DNA of 64,000 nucleotides from Pseudomonas sp. WJP1. Its GTDB lineage: Bacteria; Pseudomonadota; Gammaproteobacteria; Pseudomonadales; Pseudomonadaceae. Under the pieces are notes generated by a model. That model did no database searches, was not told where the DNA came from, and saw only the letters and a program-made list of their open reading frames with translations. Where the stretch lies: positions 4,328,501 through 4,392,500 of the forward strand of contig NZ_CP110128.1 of NCBI RefSeq assembly GCF_028471945.1, written 5' to 3'. The translations under genes were made by a program, and so were the position numbers. Each line of letters opens with the position of its first letter. The first letter of the stretch is position 1. Below are positions 17,036-26,935 of this stretch, in pieces.

Positions 17036-18325
17036 ATGCTGGTTGCCGCTTCTGTTTTTGTCTTCACCCTCATACTGGTCATCTGGCAACCCAAGGGGCT
17101 CGGCGTCGGCTGGAGTGCCTCTGCCGGTGCGCTGATCGCGTTGGCGGTGGGTGCCGTATCGCTGCAGGATATTCCCACGGTGTGGGCCATCGTCTGGAAC
17201 GCCACCGCTACCTTTATCGCCATCATCGTTATCAGCCTGTTGCTGGATGAAGCCGGCTTCTTCAAATGGGCCGCCCTGCATGTGGCGCGCTGGGCGAACG
17301 GCAGCGGCTACCGGTTGTTCGCCTTTTGCGTGCTGCTGGGCGCGGCGGTCTCCGCGCTGTTTGCCAACGACGGCGCGGCGCTGATCCTGACGCCCATTGT
17401 CATGTCCATGCTGCTGGCGCTGCGGTTCTCGCCTGCCGCGACCCTGGCCTTCGTGATGGCCGCCGGATTCATTGCCGACACCGCCAGCCTGCCACTGGTG
17501 GTGTCTAACCTGGTGAACATCGTGTCCGCCGATTACTTCGGGCTGGGCTTCGCCGAGTACGCCTGGGTGATGGTGCCGGTCAATCTGGTCAGCGTCGCCG
17601 CCACCTTGCTGATGCTCTTTTTGTACTTCCGCCGGGACTTGCCGCCGCGCTATTCAGTCGAGGCCTTGCAGACGCCTGCAACGGCGATTCACGATCCCGC
17701 CACCTTCTTCGTGGGTGGGTGGATCCTGGTTGTCCTGCTGCTCGGCCTGTTCGTCCTCGAGCCGCTGGGTGTTCCCATCAGCGCGGTGGCCGCGGCCTGT
17801 GCGGCGATCCTGTTCGCGGTTGCGGCCAAGGGTCACCGGATTTCCACCCGGCGCGTGTTGCGTGAAGCACCCTGGCACGTCGTGGTGTTCTCCCTGGGCA
17901 TGTACCTGGTGGTGTATGGCCTGAAGAACGCGGGGCTGACCGATTCACTCACCCATGTGCTCGACCGTTTGGCCGAACTGGGCCTGTGGGGTGCCACCCT
18001 GGGCACCGGCCTGCTGGCCGCGCTGCTGTCGTCGGTGATGAACAACATGCCCAGCGTGCTGATCGGCGCCTTGTCGATCCAGGCCAGCGGCGCGGAAGGT
18101 ATCGTTCGCGAGGCGATGATCTACGCCAACATCATCGGCTGCGACCTCGGCCCGAAAATCACCCCCATCGGCAGCCTCGCCACCCTCCTCTGGCTGCACG
18201 TGCTTGAACGCAAGGGCATGCGCATCACCTGGGGCTACTACTTCAAGGTCGGGATCGTGCTGACCCTGCCGATTCTGTTGATCACCCTGTCGGCCCTGGC
18301 ACTACGCCTGAGCCTGAGTCTTTGA
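17036..18325 (+). CDS. arsB: Arsenite efflux permease ArsB
   Basis: A 429-residue inner-membrane protein with about twelve hydrophobic segments and the ArsB/NhaD-type signatures [37 protein letters not shown] and [16 protein letters not shown]. It exports As(III)/Sb(III), by itself in antiport with protons or energised by ArsA; no arsA gene is present. It is the second gene of the operon, between arsR and arsC. Length and motifs are complete. Confidence 0.94.
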   Translation: MLVAASVFVFTLILVIWQPKGLGVGWSASAGALIALAVGAVSLQDIPTVWAIVWNATATFIAIIVISLLLDEAGFFKWAALHVARWANGSGYRLFAFCVLLGAAVSALFANDGAALILTPIVMSMLLALRFSPAATLAFVMAAGFIADTASLPLVVSNLVNIVSADYFGLGFAEYAWVMVPVNLVSVAATLLMLFLYFRRDLPPRYSVEALQTPATAIHDPATFFVGGWILVVLLLGLFVLEPLGVPISAVAAACAAILFAVAAKGHRISTRRVLREAPWHVVVFSLGMYLVVYGLKNAGLTDSLTHVLDRLAELGLWGATLGTGLLAALLSSVMNNMPSVLIGALSIQASGAEGIVREAMIYANIIGCDLGPKITPIGSLATLLWLHVLERKGMRITWGYYFKVGIVLTLPILLITLSALALRLSLSL

Positions 18326-18354
18326 TGGCCGCCCCAAGCGGCAGGAGCAAAACC

Positions 18355-18825
18355 ATGCGAGTCCTGTTCATGTGCACGGCCAACAGCTGTCGCAGCATTC
18401 TCTCCGAAGCCATGTTCAATCACCTGGCACCGGATGGATTCGAAGCGGTGAGCAGCGGAAGTTTCCCTAAGGGCCAGGTGCTGCCTCGCAGTCTCACCAC
18501 CTTGCAGAATGCTGGCATTGGCATCGACGGCTTGAGCAGCAAGGGCAACGACGCGTTCGAGGGCAACCCGCCGGATATCGTCATTACCGTGTGCGACAAG
18601 GCGGCGGGCGAATCCTGCCCGGTGTACTTCGGCCCGGCCGTGAAAGCTCATTGGGGCCTGGAAGATCCTTCCGATGTCGTGGGTGATGAAGCGGTCGTCG
18701 ACGCCGCCTTCCGTGCCACCCTGGCGCGCATCGAACAACGCTGCAAGGCCTTCCTCGCCCTGCCCTTGACCACCCTCGGCCGCGATGAACTCAAGCGCGA
18801 GCTGGATCGAATCGGCTCGCTCTGA
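18355..18825 (+). CDS. arsC: Arsenate reductase ArsC, LMW-phosphatase (thioredoxin-coupled) type
   Basis: A 156-residue enzyme; the start MRVLFMCTANSCRS has AGGAGC upstream. The CX5R phosphate loop Cys7-TANSC-Arg13, plus Cys80 and Cys88 in TVCDKAAGESCPV, correspond to the three redox cysteines of the Staphylococcus-type enzyme (C10, C82, C89). So it is the tyrosine-phosphatase-fold arsenate reductase, recycled by thioredoxin, not the glutaredoxin-dependent R773 ArsC. It makes As(III) for ArsB export. Confidence 0.93.
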   Translation: MRVLFMCTANSCRSILSEAMFNHLAPDGFEAVSSGSFPKGQVLPRSLTTLQNAGIGIDGLSSKGNDAFEGNPPDIVITVCDKAAGESCPVYFGPAVKAHWGLEDPSDVVGDEAVVDAAFRATLARIEQRCKAFLALPLTTLGRDELKRELDRIGSL

Positions 18826-18837
18826 GCAGGAGGATAC

Positions 18838-19539
18838 ATGTCAGACGCTCTTCCCAATCTTGACCTGGCGCTGTTCGACGGTGCGCAGATCCCGCATCAG
18901 CCCACTGCTCACAAGCCACGCATCCTGCTGCTGTACGGCTCGAACCGCGAGCGTTCGTTCAGTCGCCTGCTGGTCGAAGAAGCCGCGCGGTTGCTGGAGC
19001 ACTTCGGTGCAGAAACGCGCATCTTCAATCCGTCAGGTTTGCCGCTGCCCGACGACGCTCCCGTCGCACATCCCAAGGTCCAGGAACTGCGCGAACTGAT
19101 GCAGTGGTCCGAAGGCCAGGTCTGGTGTTCGCCGGAACGCCATGGCGCGATGTCGGCCGTGTTCAAGGCGCAGATCGACTGGGTGCCCCTGGAGCTCGGC
19201 GCCGTGCGCCCCACCCAGGGCAAGACGCTGGCGGTGATGCAGGTGTGTGGTGGCTCGCAGTCGTTCAACGTGGTCAATCAGCTGCGGGTGCTGGGGCGTT
19301 GGATGCGCATGTTCACCATCCCCAACCAGTCCTCGGTAGCGAAGGCCTACATGGAGTTCGATGAGGCCGGTCGGATGAAGCCGTCGGCGTACTACGACCG
19401 GGTCGTCGACGTGATGGAAGAACTGGTGAAATTCACCCTGCTGCTGCGCGACCGCCAAGCGTTCCTGGTGGATCGCTACTCTGAACGCAAGGAGACGGCC
19501 GACCAGCTCATGGCCCGGGTCAATCAGCGCTCCATCTGA
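18838..19539 (+). CDS. arsH: ArsH, NADPH-dependent FMN reductase
   Basis: A 233-residue flavodoxin-like protein. [24 protein letters not shown] is the FMN phosphate-binding segment, and [22 protein letters not shown] is highly characteristic of ArsH. ArsH oxidises trivalent organoarsenicals such as methylarsenite and reduces quinones or H2O2-linked acceptors. It starts 13 bases after arsC with AGGAGG as ribosome site, as the last gene of the ars operon. Confidence 0.94.
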   Translation: MSDALPNLDLALFDGAQIPHQPTAHKPRILLLYGSNRERSFSRLLVEEAARLLEHFGAETRIFNPSGLPLPDDAPVAHPKVQELRELMQWSEGQVWCSPERHGAMSAVFKAQIDWVPLELGAVRPTQGKTLAVMQVCGGSQSFNVVNQLRVLGRWMRMFTIPNQSSVAKAYMEFDEAGRMKPSAYYDRVVDVMEELVKFTLLLRDRQAFLVDRYSERKETADQLMARVNQRSI

Positions 19540-19627
19540 GGTGGGTACCGTCACCCCTTGTCCACGAAACTGAAAGGCCTGGGCCATAATGACCTGTCAT
19601 GCACAGCCATCGGCGGGAACCTTTCAG

Positions 19628-20119
19628 ATGATCTCGATCGAACTGCACGCGGCCCGGCGCGACGAGCTGCAGACCATTGAAAACCTGATGCAGTTCTACA
19701 CCTATGACTTCAGCGAGTGGTTGCCGCTGACACTGGGTGAGCATGGCTTCTACAGTCTCGCGCCGCTCTCGGACTACTGGCGAAAACCCGCGACCCAGGC
19801 GTTCCTGATCCGGGTCGACGGGGAACTGGCCGGGTTCGTCACCGTGGATGATGAAATCCACGTGCCCGATGCCCGCTACAACATCGGTTACCTGTTCGTC
19901 ACTCGGCGCTTTCGTGGCCAGGGTGTCGCCAGGTTTGTCGTGTCCACCCTGTTGAACCGCCACCCGGGTCGATGGCAGATTTTCCACGTCGAGGCGAACC
20001 AGCCGGCACGGCTGTTCTGGGCGGCCGTGATACCTGAGGTGACGCAAGACCGATTCAGCGTTCATCGGCTGTTTATCCAAGGGTTGCCGTGCACCGTTTA
20101 CTGTTTTGAAAAAGCGTAA
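19628..20119 (+). CDS. GNAT family N-acetyltransferase
   Basis: A 163-residue acetyltransferase-fold protein. The start MISIELHAARRDEL was chosen over an ATG 13 codons upstream because homology-like sequence begins there. The acetyl-CoA binding motif is visible as YLFVTRRFRGQGVARFVV (R/Q-x-x-G-x-G/A type), and FHVEANQPARLFWAAVIP is the typical C-terminal GNAT strand-helix. The substrate is unknown. It lies 88 bases after arsH and converges on the next gene with 13 bases between. Confidence 0.85.
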   Translation: MISIELHAARRDELQTIENLMQFYTYDFSEWLPLTLGEHGFYSLAPLSDYWRKPATQAFLIRVDGELAGFVTVDDEIHVPDARYNIGYLFVTRRFRGQGVARFVVSTLLNRHPGRWQIFHVEANQPARLFWAAVIPEVTQDRFSVHRLFIQGLPCTVYCFEKA

Positions 20120-20132
20120 GCCTCCCCCCGCC

Positions 20133-20687
20133 TTAAACAATCCTCAACCAAGGCCAGCGAGCCTGATAGCTTTTCGCTTTCTGCTCAAACAGTTCAGGCC
20201 TGGGGTTTGCCGGATTGATGCGCAGCAAGCCCTGCTCCACATCCGCCAGTCCGTAGGGGGCATAGACCTCGCCGGTGGCGACATCCAGGCCGATGCAAGT
20301 GCCCGCCACCAGGTAGCGATCAATCCCGTCCCTGGCCGATTCGAGCCTGGGGTAAGCCCCGCCAAAGCGCTGACGATACCAAAGGTGCACGCGCGCCTGA
20401 TTCTTGAGCTCGACGTTGACCCCAAGGTCCTGGAAGAGATGTCGGGCCCGCTGGATGACCTCGTTCTCGGCCTCCCAGGACAGGTCGGTATCAAAGTAGA
20501 AAACGTCGTAATCCTTGATGCTCCACGCAGGGTCGCGTTGCGCCTGTTGATTCCATACCGCCTGGAACAGGCAGCCTGCCGTGAGCAGGCACTGGTCCAG
20601 GCCGAGCGCAGGCAAGCGTGAGGTCAATTGCGCGTTGATCGGGTTGGTCATCGCGATGTCAACCAACCTTTGGGCCGTCAATGTCAT
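20133..20687 (-). CDS. Nucleotidyltransferase family protein (COG3575/DUF925 type)
   Basis: A 184-residue soluble protein. LLTAGCLFQAVWNQQ, the acidic pair in SIKDYDVFYFDTDLSWEAE and the VHLWYRQRFGGAYPRL segment are the marks of the conserved DUF925 nucleotidyltransferase-like family, where the two aspartates of DYDVFYFD would bind metal. The molecular role of the family is not established. It is monocistronic and convergent with the GNAT gene. Confidence 0.82.
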   Translation of the reverse strand: MTLTAQRLVDIAMTNPINAQLTSRLPALGLDQCLLTAGCLFQAVWNQQAQRDPAWSIKDYDVFYFDTDLSWEAENEVIQRARHLFQDLGVNVELKNQARVHLWYRQRFGGAYPRLESARDGIDRYLVAGTCIGLDVATGEVYAPYGLADVEQGLLRINPANPRPELFEQKAKSYQARWPWLRIV

Positions 20688-20755
20688 GGTTCATTCCTTG
20701 CCAACCGATTCAGTCCTGGCGCCCAAGTTACAACAAAACCATGACAGGGCTGCAC

Positions 20756-21805
20756 TCAGTATTGCATCTCGGCCACCAGCAGCTTCACCAACGCCGCGGC
20801 CGGCAGTTCCCGCGCCAGCGGTGCTCCCTGCCCGGCCCACTGCACGGCAAAATCGCTATTGGCCTGGGCAGCTGCCGCGACGTTCAGCGCCTTGTTGGCG
20901 TCATAGGTGAACGGATAGTCCGGCAAGGCGATGCCTGCCCCTTCGAGACTGGTGAAGTTGCGATTGACCATGCCCCGGGCCGGACGGCCGGAGATGACGC
21001 TGGTGACGCGCGTCTGATGCGCGCGCGGCCCCTTGAGCGCTTCCCGATAGGCAACGTTCGCCGACGACTCCGGGCAGAGTATGAACGCTGTGCCTAACTG
21101 CGCGGCGCTCGCGCCCAACTGCATGACAGCGTTAATACCTGCGCCATCCATGATGCCGCCTGCCGCAATTACTGGCAGCCGACAGGCATCGACCAGTACC
21201 CGCACCAAAGCCAGGGTGCCCATCTGCAAATCCTGCTGCGAATCGAAGACCCCGCGATGCCCGCCGGCCTCGTAACCCTGGGCCACCAGGGCATGCACCC
21301 CGGCGTGCTGCGCCGCCAGCCCTTCGGCCAGGTTGGTGACCGAGCACAGCAGCACGATGCCGGCGGCCTTGAGTGCATCGATGGCCGGTTGTGCAGGCAG
21401 GCCGAAATGGAAGCTGACCACCGCCGGCTTTTCCTCCAGTAGCATCTGCAGCATCTCGGCATCTTCAACGAACGAGGTGTAGATCTCCCGCAGCGACACG
21501 GGTGGCTCGGCGGCAAATTCGGCGAAAAACCCTGCCAGAAATTGCAGCCACCGCGATTCCCGCTCGGCATCCCGGACAGCAGGCTGGTGGCAGAACACAT
21601 TCACATTGAAGGGTTTGCCGGTCTGCGCCGCCGTCTCACGCAGCATGGCCCGCGCCTGCTCGACATTGCTCGCGCCAATGCCGATGGAACCCAGCCCGCC
21701 TGCATTAGACACCGCCGCCGCGAGCCTGGGGGTGGAGACACCCACCATCGGCGATTGAATGATCGGCAATTGGATGCTCAATAGGGACAACAGAGGATTG
21801 GACAT
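20756..21805 (-). CDS. Nitronate monooxygenase, class I-like (FMN)
   Basis: A 349-residue TIM-barrel flavoprotein. The start [20 protein letters not shown] has AGAGGATTGGAC upstream; a long open extension 5' of it is not needed. [54 protein letters not shown] and [28 protein letters not shown] fit class I NMOs, whose physiological substrate is propionate-3-nitronate, oxidised to malonate semialdehyde plus nitrite/nitrate. It follows mmsA on the same strand after 103 bases that contain a hairpin. Malonate semialdehyde is the kind of substrate MmsA consumes, so the pairing makes metabolic sense. Confidence 0.87.
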   Translation of the reverse strand: MSNPLLSLLSIQLPIIQSPMVGVSTPRLAAAVSNAGGLGSIGIGASNVEQARAMLRETAAQTGKPFNVNVFCHQPAVRDAERESRWLQFLAGFFAEFAAEPPVSLREIYTSFVEDAEMLQMLLEEKPAVVSFHFGLPAQPAIDALKAAGIVLLCSVTNLAEGLAAQHAGVHALVAQGYEAGGHRGVFDSQQDLQMGTLALVRVLVDACRLPVIAAGGIMDGAGINAVMQLGASAAQLGTAFILCPESSANVAYREALKGPRAHQTRVTSVISGRPARGMVNRNFTSLEGAGIALPDYPFTYDANKALNVAAAAQANSDFAVQWAGQGAPLARELPAAALVKLLVAEMQY

Positions 21806-21859
21806 GGCAGCACCTGGACCTGACGGATGAAAGTGAACGCTGGAACTCTGCGCTGGACA

Positions 21860-21883
21860 GCGTGCAAGCCCGAGCTTGCACGC
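21860..21883. other. Hairpin between mmsA and nitronate monooxygenase genes
   Basis: A perfect 10-bp stem GCGTGCAAGC / GCTTGCACGC with a 4-base loop starts 25 bases after the mmsA stop. No T-run follows on either strand, so it is more likely an mRNA-stability or attenuation element inside the operon than a strong terminator. Confidence 0.55.
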
Positions 21884-21908
21884 CCTCCAACCCGAAAACG
21901 CGTGAAGG

Positions 21909-23426
21909 CTACTTGGAGGTCGGCATGGCGAACTCGGCGCCCTTGGCGATGCTGTTCGGCCAGCGCTGCATGACCGACTTCTGCTTGGTGTAGAAACGCA
22001 CACCCTCTTCGCCATAGGCGTGCATGTCACCGAACAGCGAGCGCTTCCAGCCACCGAAACCGTGCCACGCCATCGGCACCGGAATCGGCACGTTGATGCC
22101 GACCATGCCCACCTGGATGCGGGTCGCGAACTCACGGGCGATGTGGCCGTCGCGGGTGTAGCAAGCGGTGCCATTGCCGAATTCATGGGCATTGACCAGA
22201 TCAACCGCCTCGGCAAAATCCTTGACCCGCATGCACGCCAGCACCGGACCGAAGATTTCCTCCTGGTAGATCTTCATCTCGGGGGTGACATGGTCGAACA
22301 CCGTGCCACCAAGCCAGAAGCCCCCGGCACAATCGGCACCGGCCTGCGAGCCATCGAAGTCTCGGCCGTCGACCAGCATCTCGGCGCCTTCGGCGATGCC
22401 TTGCTCGATATAGCCGGTGATGCGCTGGTGCGCCACTCGGGAGACGATCGGGCCCATTTCCGCGGCCAGGTTCATGCCCTCGAGGATCTTCAGCGTCCGG
22501 GTGCGCTCCACCAGTTTGGGGATGACCTTGTCGGCCACATCACCGACGAACACCGCCACCGAAATCGCCATGCAGCGCTCGCCGGCAGAACCGAAGGCCG
22601 CGCCGATCAGCGCATCGACCACCTGCTCGACGTCGGCGTCGGGCATCACCACCATGTGGTTCTTCGCCCCGCCCAACGCCTGCACACGCTTGCCGTGGCG
22701 AGCACCGGTCTCGTAGATGTAGTTGGCGATCGGCGTCGAGCCGACAAAACTCACGGCCTTGACTTCAGGGTGGTCGAGCAGCGCATCCACCGCTTCTTTA
22801 TCACCCTGCACCACGTTGAACACACCGTCGGGCAGCCCGGCCTCCTTGAACAACTCGGCGATCAGCAGCGAGGGCGAAGGATCGATCGGGCTCGGCTTGA
22901 GCACGAAGGTGTTGCCGCAGGCGATGGCCACCGGGAACATCCACATCGGCACCATCACCGGGAAGTTGAACGGCGTGATACCGGTCACCACGCCCAGGGA
23001 CTGGCGCAGGGTCCAGTTGTCGATGTTGGTCGAGACCTGCTCGGTGTAGTCGCCCTTGAGCAGTTGCGGGATGCCGCAGGCAAATTCGACCACCTCAATG
23101 CCGCGCGTCACTTCGCCCTGGGCATCGGTGAAGACCTTGCCGTGTTCGGTGGTGATCATCCGGGCCAGGGTGTCGCGGTGCTCGTTGAGCAGCGCGAGGA
23201 ACTTGAACAGGATGCGCGCGCGGCGCAACGGCGGCGTCGCCGACCAGGCTGGAAATGCCCCGGCGGCCGACTGCACCGCGGCGTCGACGTCAGCCGCGCT
23301 GGCCAGGGCCACCTTGCCGATCACCGCACCGGTGGCGGGGTTGGTGACTTGCTGCGAGCGACTGGAAGTGCCGGGTGTCAGGCGACCGTGGATGTAGTGT
23401 GCGATGTCTGCTGGCTGGTTGCTCAT
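21909..23426 (-). CDS. mmsA: CoA-acylating methylmalonate/malonate-semialdehyde dehydrogenase
   Basis: A 505-residue aldehyde-dehydrogenase-superfamily enzyme. The start [12 protein letters not shown] has AGGGGAC upstream. It shows the MmsA pattern: [45 protein letters not shown] and the catalytic cysteine in [11 protein letters not shown], with Cys rather than the usual Glu-dependent hydrolysis giving a CoA thioester. It converts methylmalonate semialdehyde to propionyl-CoA or malonate semialdehyde to acetyl-CoA. There is no mmsB next to it; a nitronate monooxygenase follows instead. The promoter at 23507-23562 is shared with the DUF485-actP operon. Confidence 0.92.
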   Translation of the reverse strand: MSNQPADIAHYIHGRLTPGTSSRSQQVTNPATGAVIGKVALASAADVDAAVQSAAGAFPAWSATPPLRRARILFKFLALLNEHRDTLARMITTEHGKVFTDAQGEVTRGIEVVEFACGIPQLLKGDYTEQVSTNIDNWTLRQSLGVVTGITPFNFPVMVPMWMFPVAIACGNTFVLKPSPIDPSPSLLIAELFKEAGLPDGVFNVVQGDKEAVDALLDHPEVKAVSFVGSTPIANYIYETGARHGKRVQALGGAKNHMVVMPDADVEQVVDALIGAAFGSAGERCMAISVAVFVGDVADKVIPKLVERTRTLKILEGMNLAAEMGPIVSRVAHQRITGYIEQGIAEGAEMLVDGRDFDGSQAGADCAGGFWLGGTVFDHVTPEMKIYQEEIFGPVLACMRVKDFAEAVDLVNAHEFGNGTACYTRDGHIAREFATRIQVGMVGINVPIPVPMAWHGFGGWKRSLFGDMHAYGEEGVRFYTKQKSVMQRWPNSIAKGAEFAMPTSK

Positions 23427-23506
23427 GGCGGGTGTCCCCTGGTGGTGGATAAGAGCCATCTCTTGTTGTTGTCAGGCCGGGGCTGTTGAGCGCTCCCGAC
23501 ATGGCC

Positions 23507-23562
23507 AAGGTAGGCCCGCCGATAAATCATGTAAAATGATGATTAATGATCATATGGATCAT
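23507..23562 (-). promoter_or_regulatory. Promoter and dyad operator of mmsA operon (shared motif, copy 1)
   Basis: On the minus strand TTTACA (23530-23535) and TACCTT (23507-23512) are separated by exactly 17 bases. The -35 lies inside the dyad ATCATGTAAAATGAT (23526-23540), which fits a LysR-type T-N11-A box. Further upstream are TAATGATC and a GATC-N5-GATC dyad. The same arrangement, base for base in most positions, occurs at 29014-29069. Confidence 0.75.
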
Positions 23563-24224
23563 ATTTTATGAAGCAACCACTTCGCCCGCTCGCCCAGGCG
23601 GCGCTTCCAGTCCGCAGCCAGGCCGACGCTGTCCGCCAGCGCCAGCAAATCGTCGATCAGTGGCCGGTGCGACAATTGCACCTGCCAGAACTGGTCGATG
23701 GAAAAGCGTTCGTTGTGCCGTTCCAGCAACTCAATGCGGTCCCCCGCTTGCAGCAAGCCCGGCTCGAGCACCCGGTAATACCAGCCGGTGATCCGCTCCC
23801 GGGCGACGAACATCGACATATGCTCGGCGTCAAAACGATGGTTGATCTTCCAGCAGGGACTGCGCGGCTGAGAGACCTGTAAGAGGCTGCTGCCGATGCG
23901 GAACACGTCGCCGATGTGCACGTTGAGCTCCGAAAGCCCGAACGCGGAAATGTTCTCCCCCAGGCTGCCCGCGACCAATTGCGCGGCACTGGGCGCAAAG
24001 GCCTGCCTCAGGCGCTGGTAGTTTTGCGCCGCATACTGATGCACGGCCTTTTCCGGGCCGCCGTGCACCCGGGTGTCGCCGTGCTGGTCGCCGACGATGC
24101 CGTGCAGCTCCACGCGTACCGGGCCTGCCTGGGGTTGCTTGAAGATGCCCGTGCGCTGCCCTTCGGGCTGCAACACTCCCAGGCCTCCTGCGAAGACATG
24201 GTCGATTGTCGAAGTCGGTGTCAT
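23559..24224 (-). CDS. MOSC-domain protein, YiiM-like
   Basis: A 221-residue protein with a MOSC domain followed by a helical tail, as in YiiM. VELHGIVGDQHGDTRVHGGPEKAVHQY and SLGENISAFGL are the MOSC signatures, and Cys124 in SQPRSPCWKINHRF is the conserved molybdenum-ligand cysteine. YiiM/YcbX-type proteins reduce N-hydroxylated compounds such as 6-hydroxylaminopurine using molybdenum cofactor. Its position between the mmsA-NMO and LysR genes, and its end overlapping the mmsA promoter motif, hint at handling of N-oxygenated by-products. Confidence 0.88.
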   Translation of the reverse strand: MTPTSTIDHVFAGGLGVLQPEGQRTGIFKQPQAGPVRVELHGIVGDQHGDTRVHGGPEKAVHQYAAQNYQRLRQAFAPSAAQLVAGSLGENISAFGLSELNVHIGDVFRIGSSLLQVSQPRSPCWKINHRFDAEHMSMFVARERITGWYYRVLEPGLLQAGDRIELLERHNERFSIDQFWQVQLSHRPLIDDLLALADSVGLAADWKRRLGERAKWLLHKI

Positions 24225-24284
24225 GGGTAGACCTGCGCTCTTTACCTGATTTCGGCCACTTTACTAATCGCCAAGAAAGATCGT

Positions 24285-24317
24285 AAAGTGATGGTTAAAC
24301 ATGGCAACAATCACTTT
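24285..24317. promoter_or_regulatory. Inverted repeat in MOSC/LysR divergent spacer
   Basis: AAAGTGAT (24285-24292) and ATCACTTT (24310-24317) form an 8-bp dyad with a 17-base gap, 22 bases before the LysR start. It is a plausible autoregulatory site for the LysR protein, but this is unproven. Confidence 0.45.
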
Positions 24318-24338
24318 TTCTGATAGATGGTGACGATC

Positions 24339-25238
24339 ATGGAAATGCGCCAACTGAAGATTTTCTGCGCCGTGGCCGAACTGGGCAGCTTCACCGCCGC
24401 CGCGTTGCAGGTGAATACCGTGCAGTCCAACGTCACCATGCGCGTCAAGGAACTGGAAGCCGAACTCAATCGCGAACTGTTCATCCGCAGGAAGTCCGGG
24501 GTGGTACTCACCTCGGCGGGCGAGACCTTTCTCGGTTATGCGCGGCGCATCCTGCAACTCACAGACGAAAGCCGCAGCGCCCTGATGGACACCGGCAGCC
24601 CGACCGGCCTGCTCAGGCTGGGCTCGATGGAAACCACCGCCGCCATTCGCTTGCCGCAAGTGCTGACTCGCTACCGCGAGCAGTACCCCGACGTGCAGTT
24701 GTCGTTGCTGACCGGCACCACGGTCGAGTTGATCAAGGCCATTGAATCTCATCGCCTCGACGGTGCCTTCGTCGGCGGCTTCCACCAGAACTCGGCGCTG
24801 GCCCAGGAAGAGGTGTTCTGCGAAGAGTTGGTGCTGGTCAGCAGCAACCAGTTCGAAACGCTGCCGGCGCTGATCGATAAAATGCCCCAGCAGACCGTGC
24901 TGGTGTTCCGCACCGGCTGCTTCTATCGCTCGACCCTGGAAAACTGGTTCTACCAGGTGGGACTGGTGCCCAACCAGATCATGGAACTGGGCACGCTCGA
25001 CGGCATCCTGTCGTGTGTGGCGGCGGGCATGGGCGTGACCCTGCTGCCCAAGGCCATCGCGGAAAACTGCAGCGTGCGCCATGCAATCCGCTGCCACACC
25101 CTGCCGGCGGAATTCGCCAATGTCTCCACGGTGTTCATCCGCCGCAACGATACGATGATCACCTCGGCGATGAGTGCGTTCATCGGCCTGGCGCAACAAC
25201 AGATCGCCAAGCCTGCGACCGCACACGGCCCCCTGTAG
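24339..25238 (+). CDS. LysR family transcriptional regulator
   Basis: A 299-residue LTTR. MEMRQLKIFCAVAELGSFTAAALQVNTVQSNVTMRVKELEAELN is the winged HTH, and the effector domain runs from GLLRLGSMETTAAIRLP. ATG 24339 was chosen; an ATG four codons earlier is possible. It is divergent from the MOSC gene and lies between the two operons that share a promoter motif containing a T-N11-A dyad, so it is the best local candidate for their regulator. The stop codon TAG is part of a REP element, so the REP insertion may have set the present C-terminus. Confidence 0.9.
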   Translation: MEMRQLKIFCAVAELGSFTAAALQVNTVQSNVTMRVKELEAELNRELFIRRKSGVVLTSAGETFLGYARRILQLTDESRSALMDTGSPTGLLRLGSMETTAAIRLPQVLTRYREQYPDVQLSLLTGTTVELIKAIESHRLDGAFVGGFHQNSALAQEEVFCEELVLVSSNQFETLPALIDKMPQQTVLVFRTGCFYRSTLENWFYQVGLVPNQIMELGTLDGILSCVAAGMGVTLLPKAIAENCSVRHAIRCHTLPAEFANVSTVFIRRNDTMITSAMSAFIGLAQQQIAKPATAHGPL

Positions 25239-25324
25239 GAGCGAGGCTTGCCCGCGAAGAACGATAACGCGGTGCGGCAGTTACACCGCAGCGCTTGGTT
25301 CGCCGGCAAGCCTGGCTCCTACAG
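25233..25324. repeat. REP doublet
   Basis: Inverted REP sequences CTGTAGGAGCGAGGCTTGCC and its partner ending GGCTCCTACAG flank a short central part. The element starts within the last codons of the LysR gene and provides its TAG stop. Confidence 0.85.
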
Positions 25325-25339
25325 TGGGCCATCGGTCAT

Positions 25340-26323
25340 TCAGCCCAACGCGGTGGCACGATTGATTTCGCCGAACGCCAGGCGGGTGATCGGCGCCAGG
25401 CCACTCGTCAGCTCCGCCACCCGCTCCGCCGCCGGCACGACACTGTGGATCTTGCCCACCCCCTGCCCCGCATACAGCGACAACTTCTGTGCCATCCGCG
25501 GTTTGTCGATCGCCCGGGCGCCTCCGCCGATCAAGCGCAGCAAATTCCACTTGTCCCGATTGGGGATCACCCGGTGCGGCGTGCCGTAGGTCCAGCCGAA
25601 GGAATAGCCGGTGCGGTACTCGGTGTCATCGGTGCTCGCTTCGACGATCTTCTGCTTGTACAGCGGATGGGCGTTGGACTCATCGGTGGCAATGAACGCC
25701 GTGCCCACCACCACCCCCGATGCACCCAGCGACATCAGTGCGCGCACGTCGTCGCCGTGGGTGATGCCACCGGCCGCCAGCACCGGCTTGCCCTCGGCGA
25801 CCGCCAGGATCGACGTCAACAACGGCATGATGCCGATCGTGCCGCGATTGAGGTGCCCACCACTTTCACTGCCCTGGGCGATGATGATGTCCGCGCCCTG
25901 GGCGATGGCGATGCGGGCCAGCTCCACCGTCCCTGCTTGCACCATGACCAGCAGCCCGGCGTCTTTCGCTCGGGGAATCATGTCGGCGGCATACTTCTCG
26001 GCATAAAACAGCGACAGCAATTTGGGCTTTTCCTTGAGAATCACCTGAAACTGCGCTTCGAAAACATCCGGTCCACCGAACTGCGGCACCAGGTTCACCC
26101 CGAAGGGCTGGTCGGTCAGCGCACGCGTTTCCTCGATCCAGCGACGCAAGGCCAAGGGCGGCAGGCGCAAGCCGCCGAGCACGCCCATGCCCCCGGCGTT
26201 GGCCACTGCCGCGACCAGTTGCGGGCCGGAAATGGCGGCCATGCCGCCGAGGAATATCGGGTACTCCACGCCGCAGAGCCGGGTGACGACATTACCCGAA
26301 AAACCGGTTTTGTCCTGTTTCAT
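25340..26323 (-). CDS. NMO-family flavin oxidoreductase (nitronate monooxygenase-like)
   Basis: A 327-residue FMN TIM-barrel protein. CGVEYPIFLGGMAAISGPQLVAAVANAGGMGVLGG, IIIAQGSESGGHLNRGTIGIMPL and AAGGITHGDDVRALMSLGASGVVVGTAF are the NMO/2-nitropropane-dioxygenase family motifs, but the details differ from the class I enzyme at 20756-21805, so it may be an NAD(P)H:quinone reductase-type member. It follows the cytochrome b gene by 3 bases and is the last gene of the DUF485-actP operon. Thus both operons with the shared promoter end in an NMO-family gene. Confidence 0.83.
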   Translation of the reverse strand: MKQDKTGFSGNVVTRLCGVEYPIFLGGMAAISGPQLVAAVANAGGMGVLGGLRLPPLALRRWIEETRALTDQPFGVNLVPQFGGPDVFEAQFQVILKEKPKLLSLFYAEKYAADMIPRAKDAGLLVMVQAGTVELARIAIAQGADIIIAQGSESGGHLNRGTIGIMPLLTSILAVAEGKPVLAAGGITHGDDVRALMSLGASGVVVGTAFIATDESNAHPLYKQKIVEASTDDTEYRTGYSFGWTYGTPHRVIPNRDKWNLLRLIGGGARAIDKPRMAQKLSLYAGQGVGKIHSVVPAAERVAELTSGLAPITRLAFGEINRATALG

Positions 26324-26326
26324 GAC

Positions 26327-26881
26327 TCACAGCTCCACATGTTTGCCCAGCATCCGCTTGAGCGTGTTGTTCTTCAGGAGAAAGTGATTCTTTACTGCGC
26401 CGAAAACATGCAGTGCCAGCCCGGCGAGGAACGCCGAGGCGCCAATGTCGAACAGCACATCGACCACATGCTTCAACGTGTGGTTGGCCGGCAGGATGCT
26501 CGGAATCCACCATCCGCCGGGCAGTTCGATAACCTCGCCGGCGGCGGCCCGTGAAGCCCACACCGCGATCGGCAACAGCACCATCGCCAAGGCCAGCGAC
26601 ACCGCCACCGAGCGGCTGATGATCACTTCGATAGGGTTCGGCGTGCCCACCGGCAGCGGATGATAGGAGGTGACCCGCGCCCAGAACCGGTAGGACGAGA
26701 CGAGGAACAGGATCAGCCCCAGCAGGTTTTGTACCCTGCCAAGCTGCAGTTGCTGCGCCTCGCTATGGGCGTGGCCGATCAGCAGTTGCAGGCCGAAAAT
26801 CCCCAGCAGCGTGAAAGCCACGACCCAGTGCAGGGCGACGGTGATGGGTGAAAATCTCAGGCCATTGTCTCGTAGTTGCAT
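26327..26881 (-). CDS. Cytochrome b (b561/YceJ family)
   Basis: A 184-residue inner-membrane di-heme protein with four hydrophobic segments. Candidate heme histidines are in PITVALHWVVAF (about residue 18), the LIGHAHSE loop, NHTLKHVVDV and LALHVFGAVKNHF. The b561 family passes electrons across the membrane or to periplasmic acceptors. It lies 54 bases after the actP-like gene and 3 bases before the NMO-family gene. The electron donor and acceptor are unknown; a link to the neighbouring flavin oxidoreductase is possible. Confidence 0.85.
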   Translation of the reverse strand: MQLRDNGLRFSPITVALHWVVAFTLLGIFGLQLLIGHAHSEAQQLQLGRVQNLLGLILFLVSSYRFWARVTSYHPLPVGTPNPIEVIISRSVAVSLALAMVLLPIAVWASRAAAGEVIELPGGWWIPSILPANHTLKHVVDVLFDIGASAFLAGLALHVFGAVKNHFLLKNNTLKRMLGKHVEL

Positions 26882-26935
26882 GGCTGACTCCTTTTGCAGA
26901 ATGCGCAGATCAGGAAAGGATGGACCGCGAAGGTC

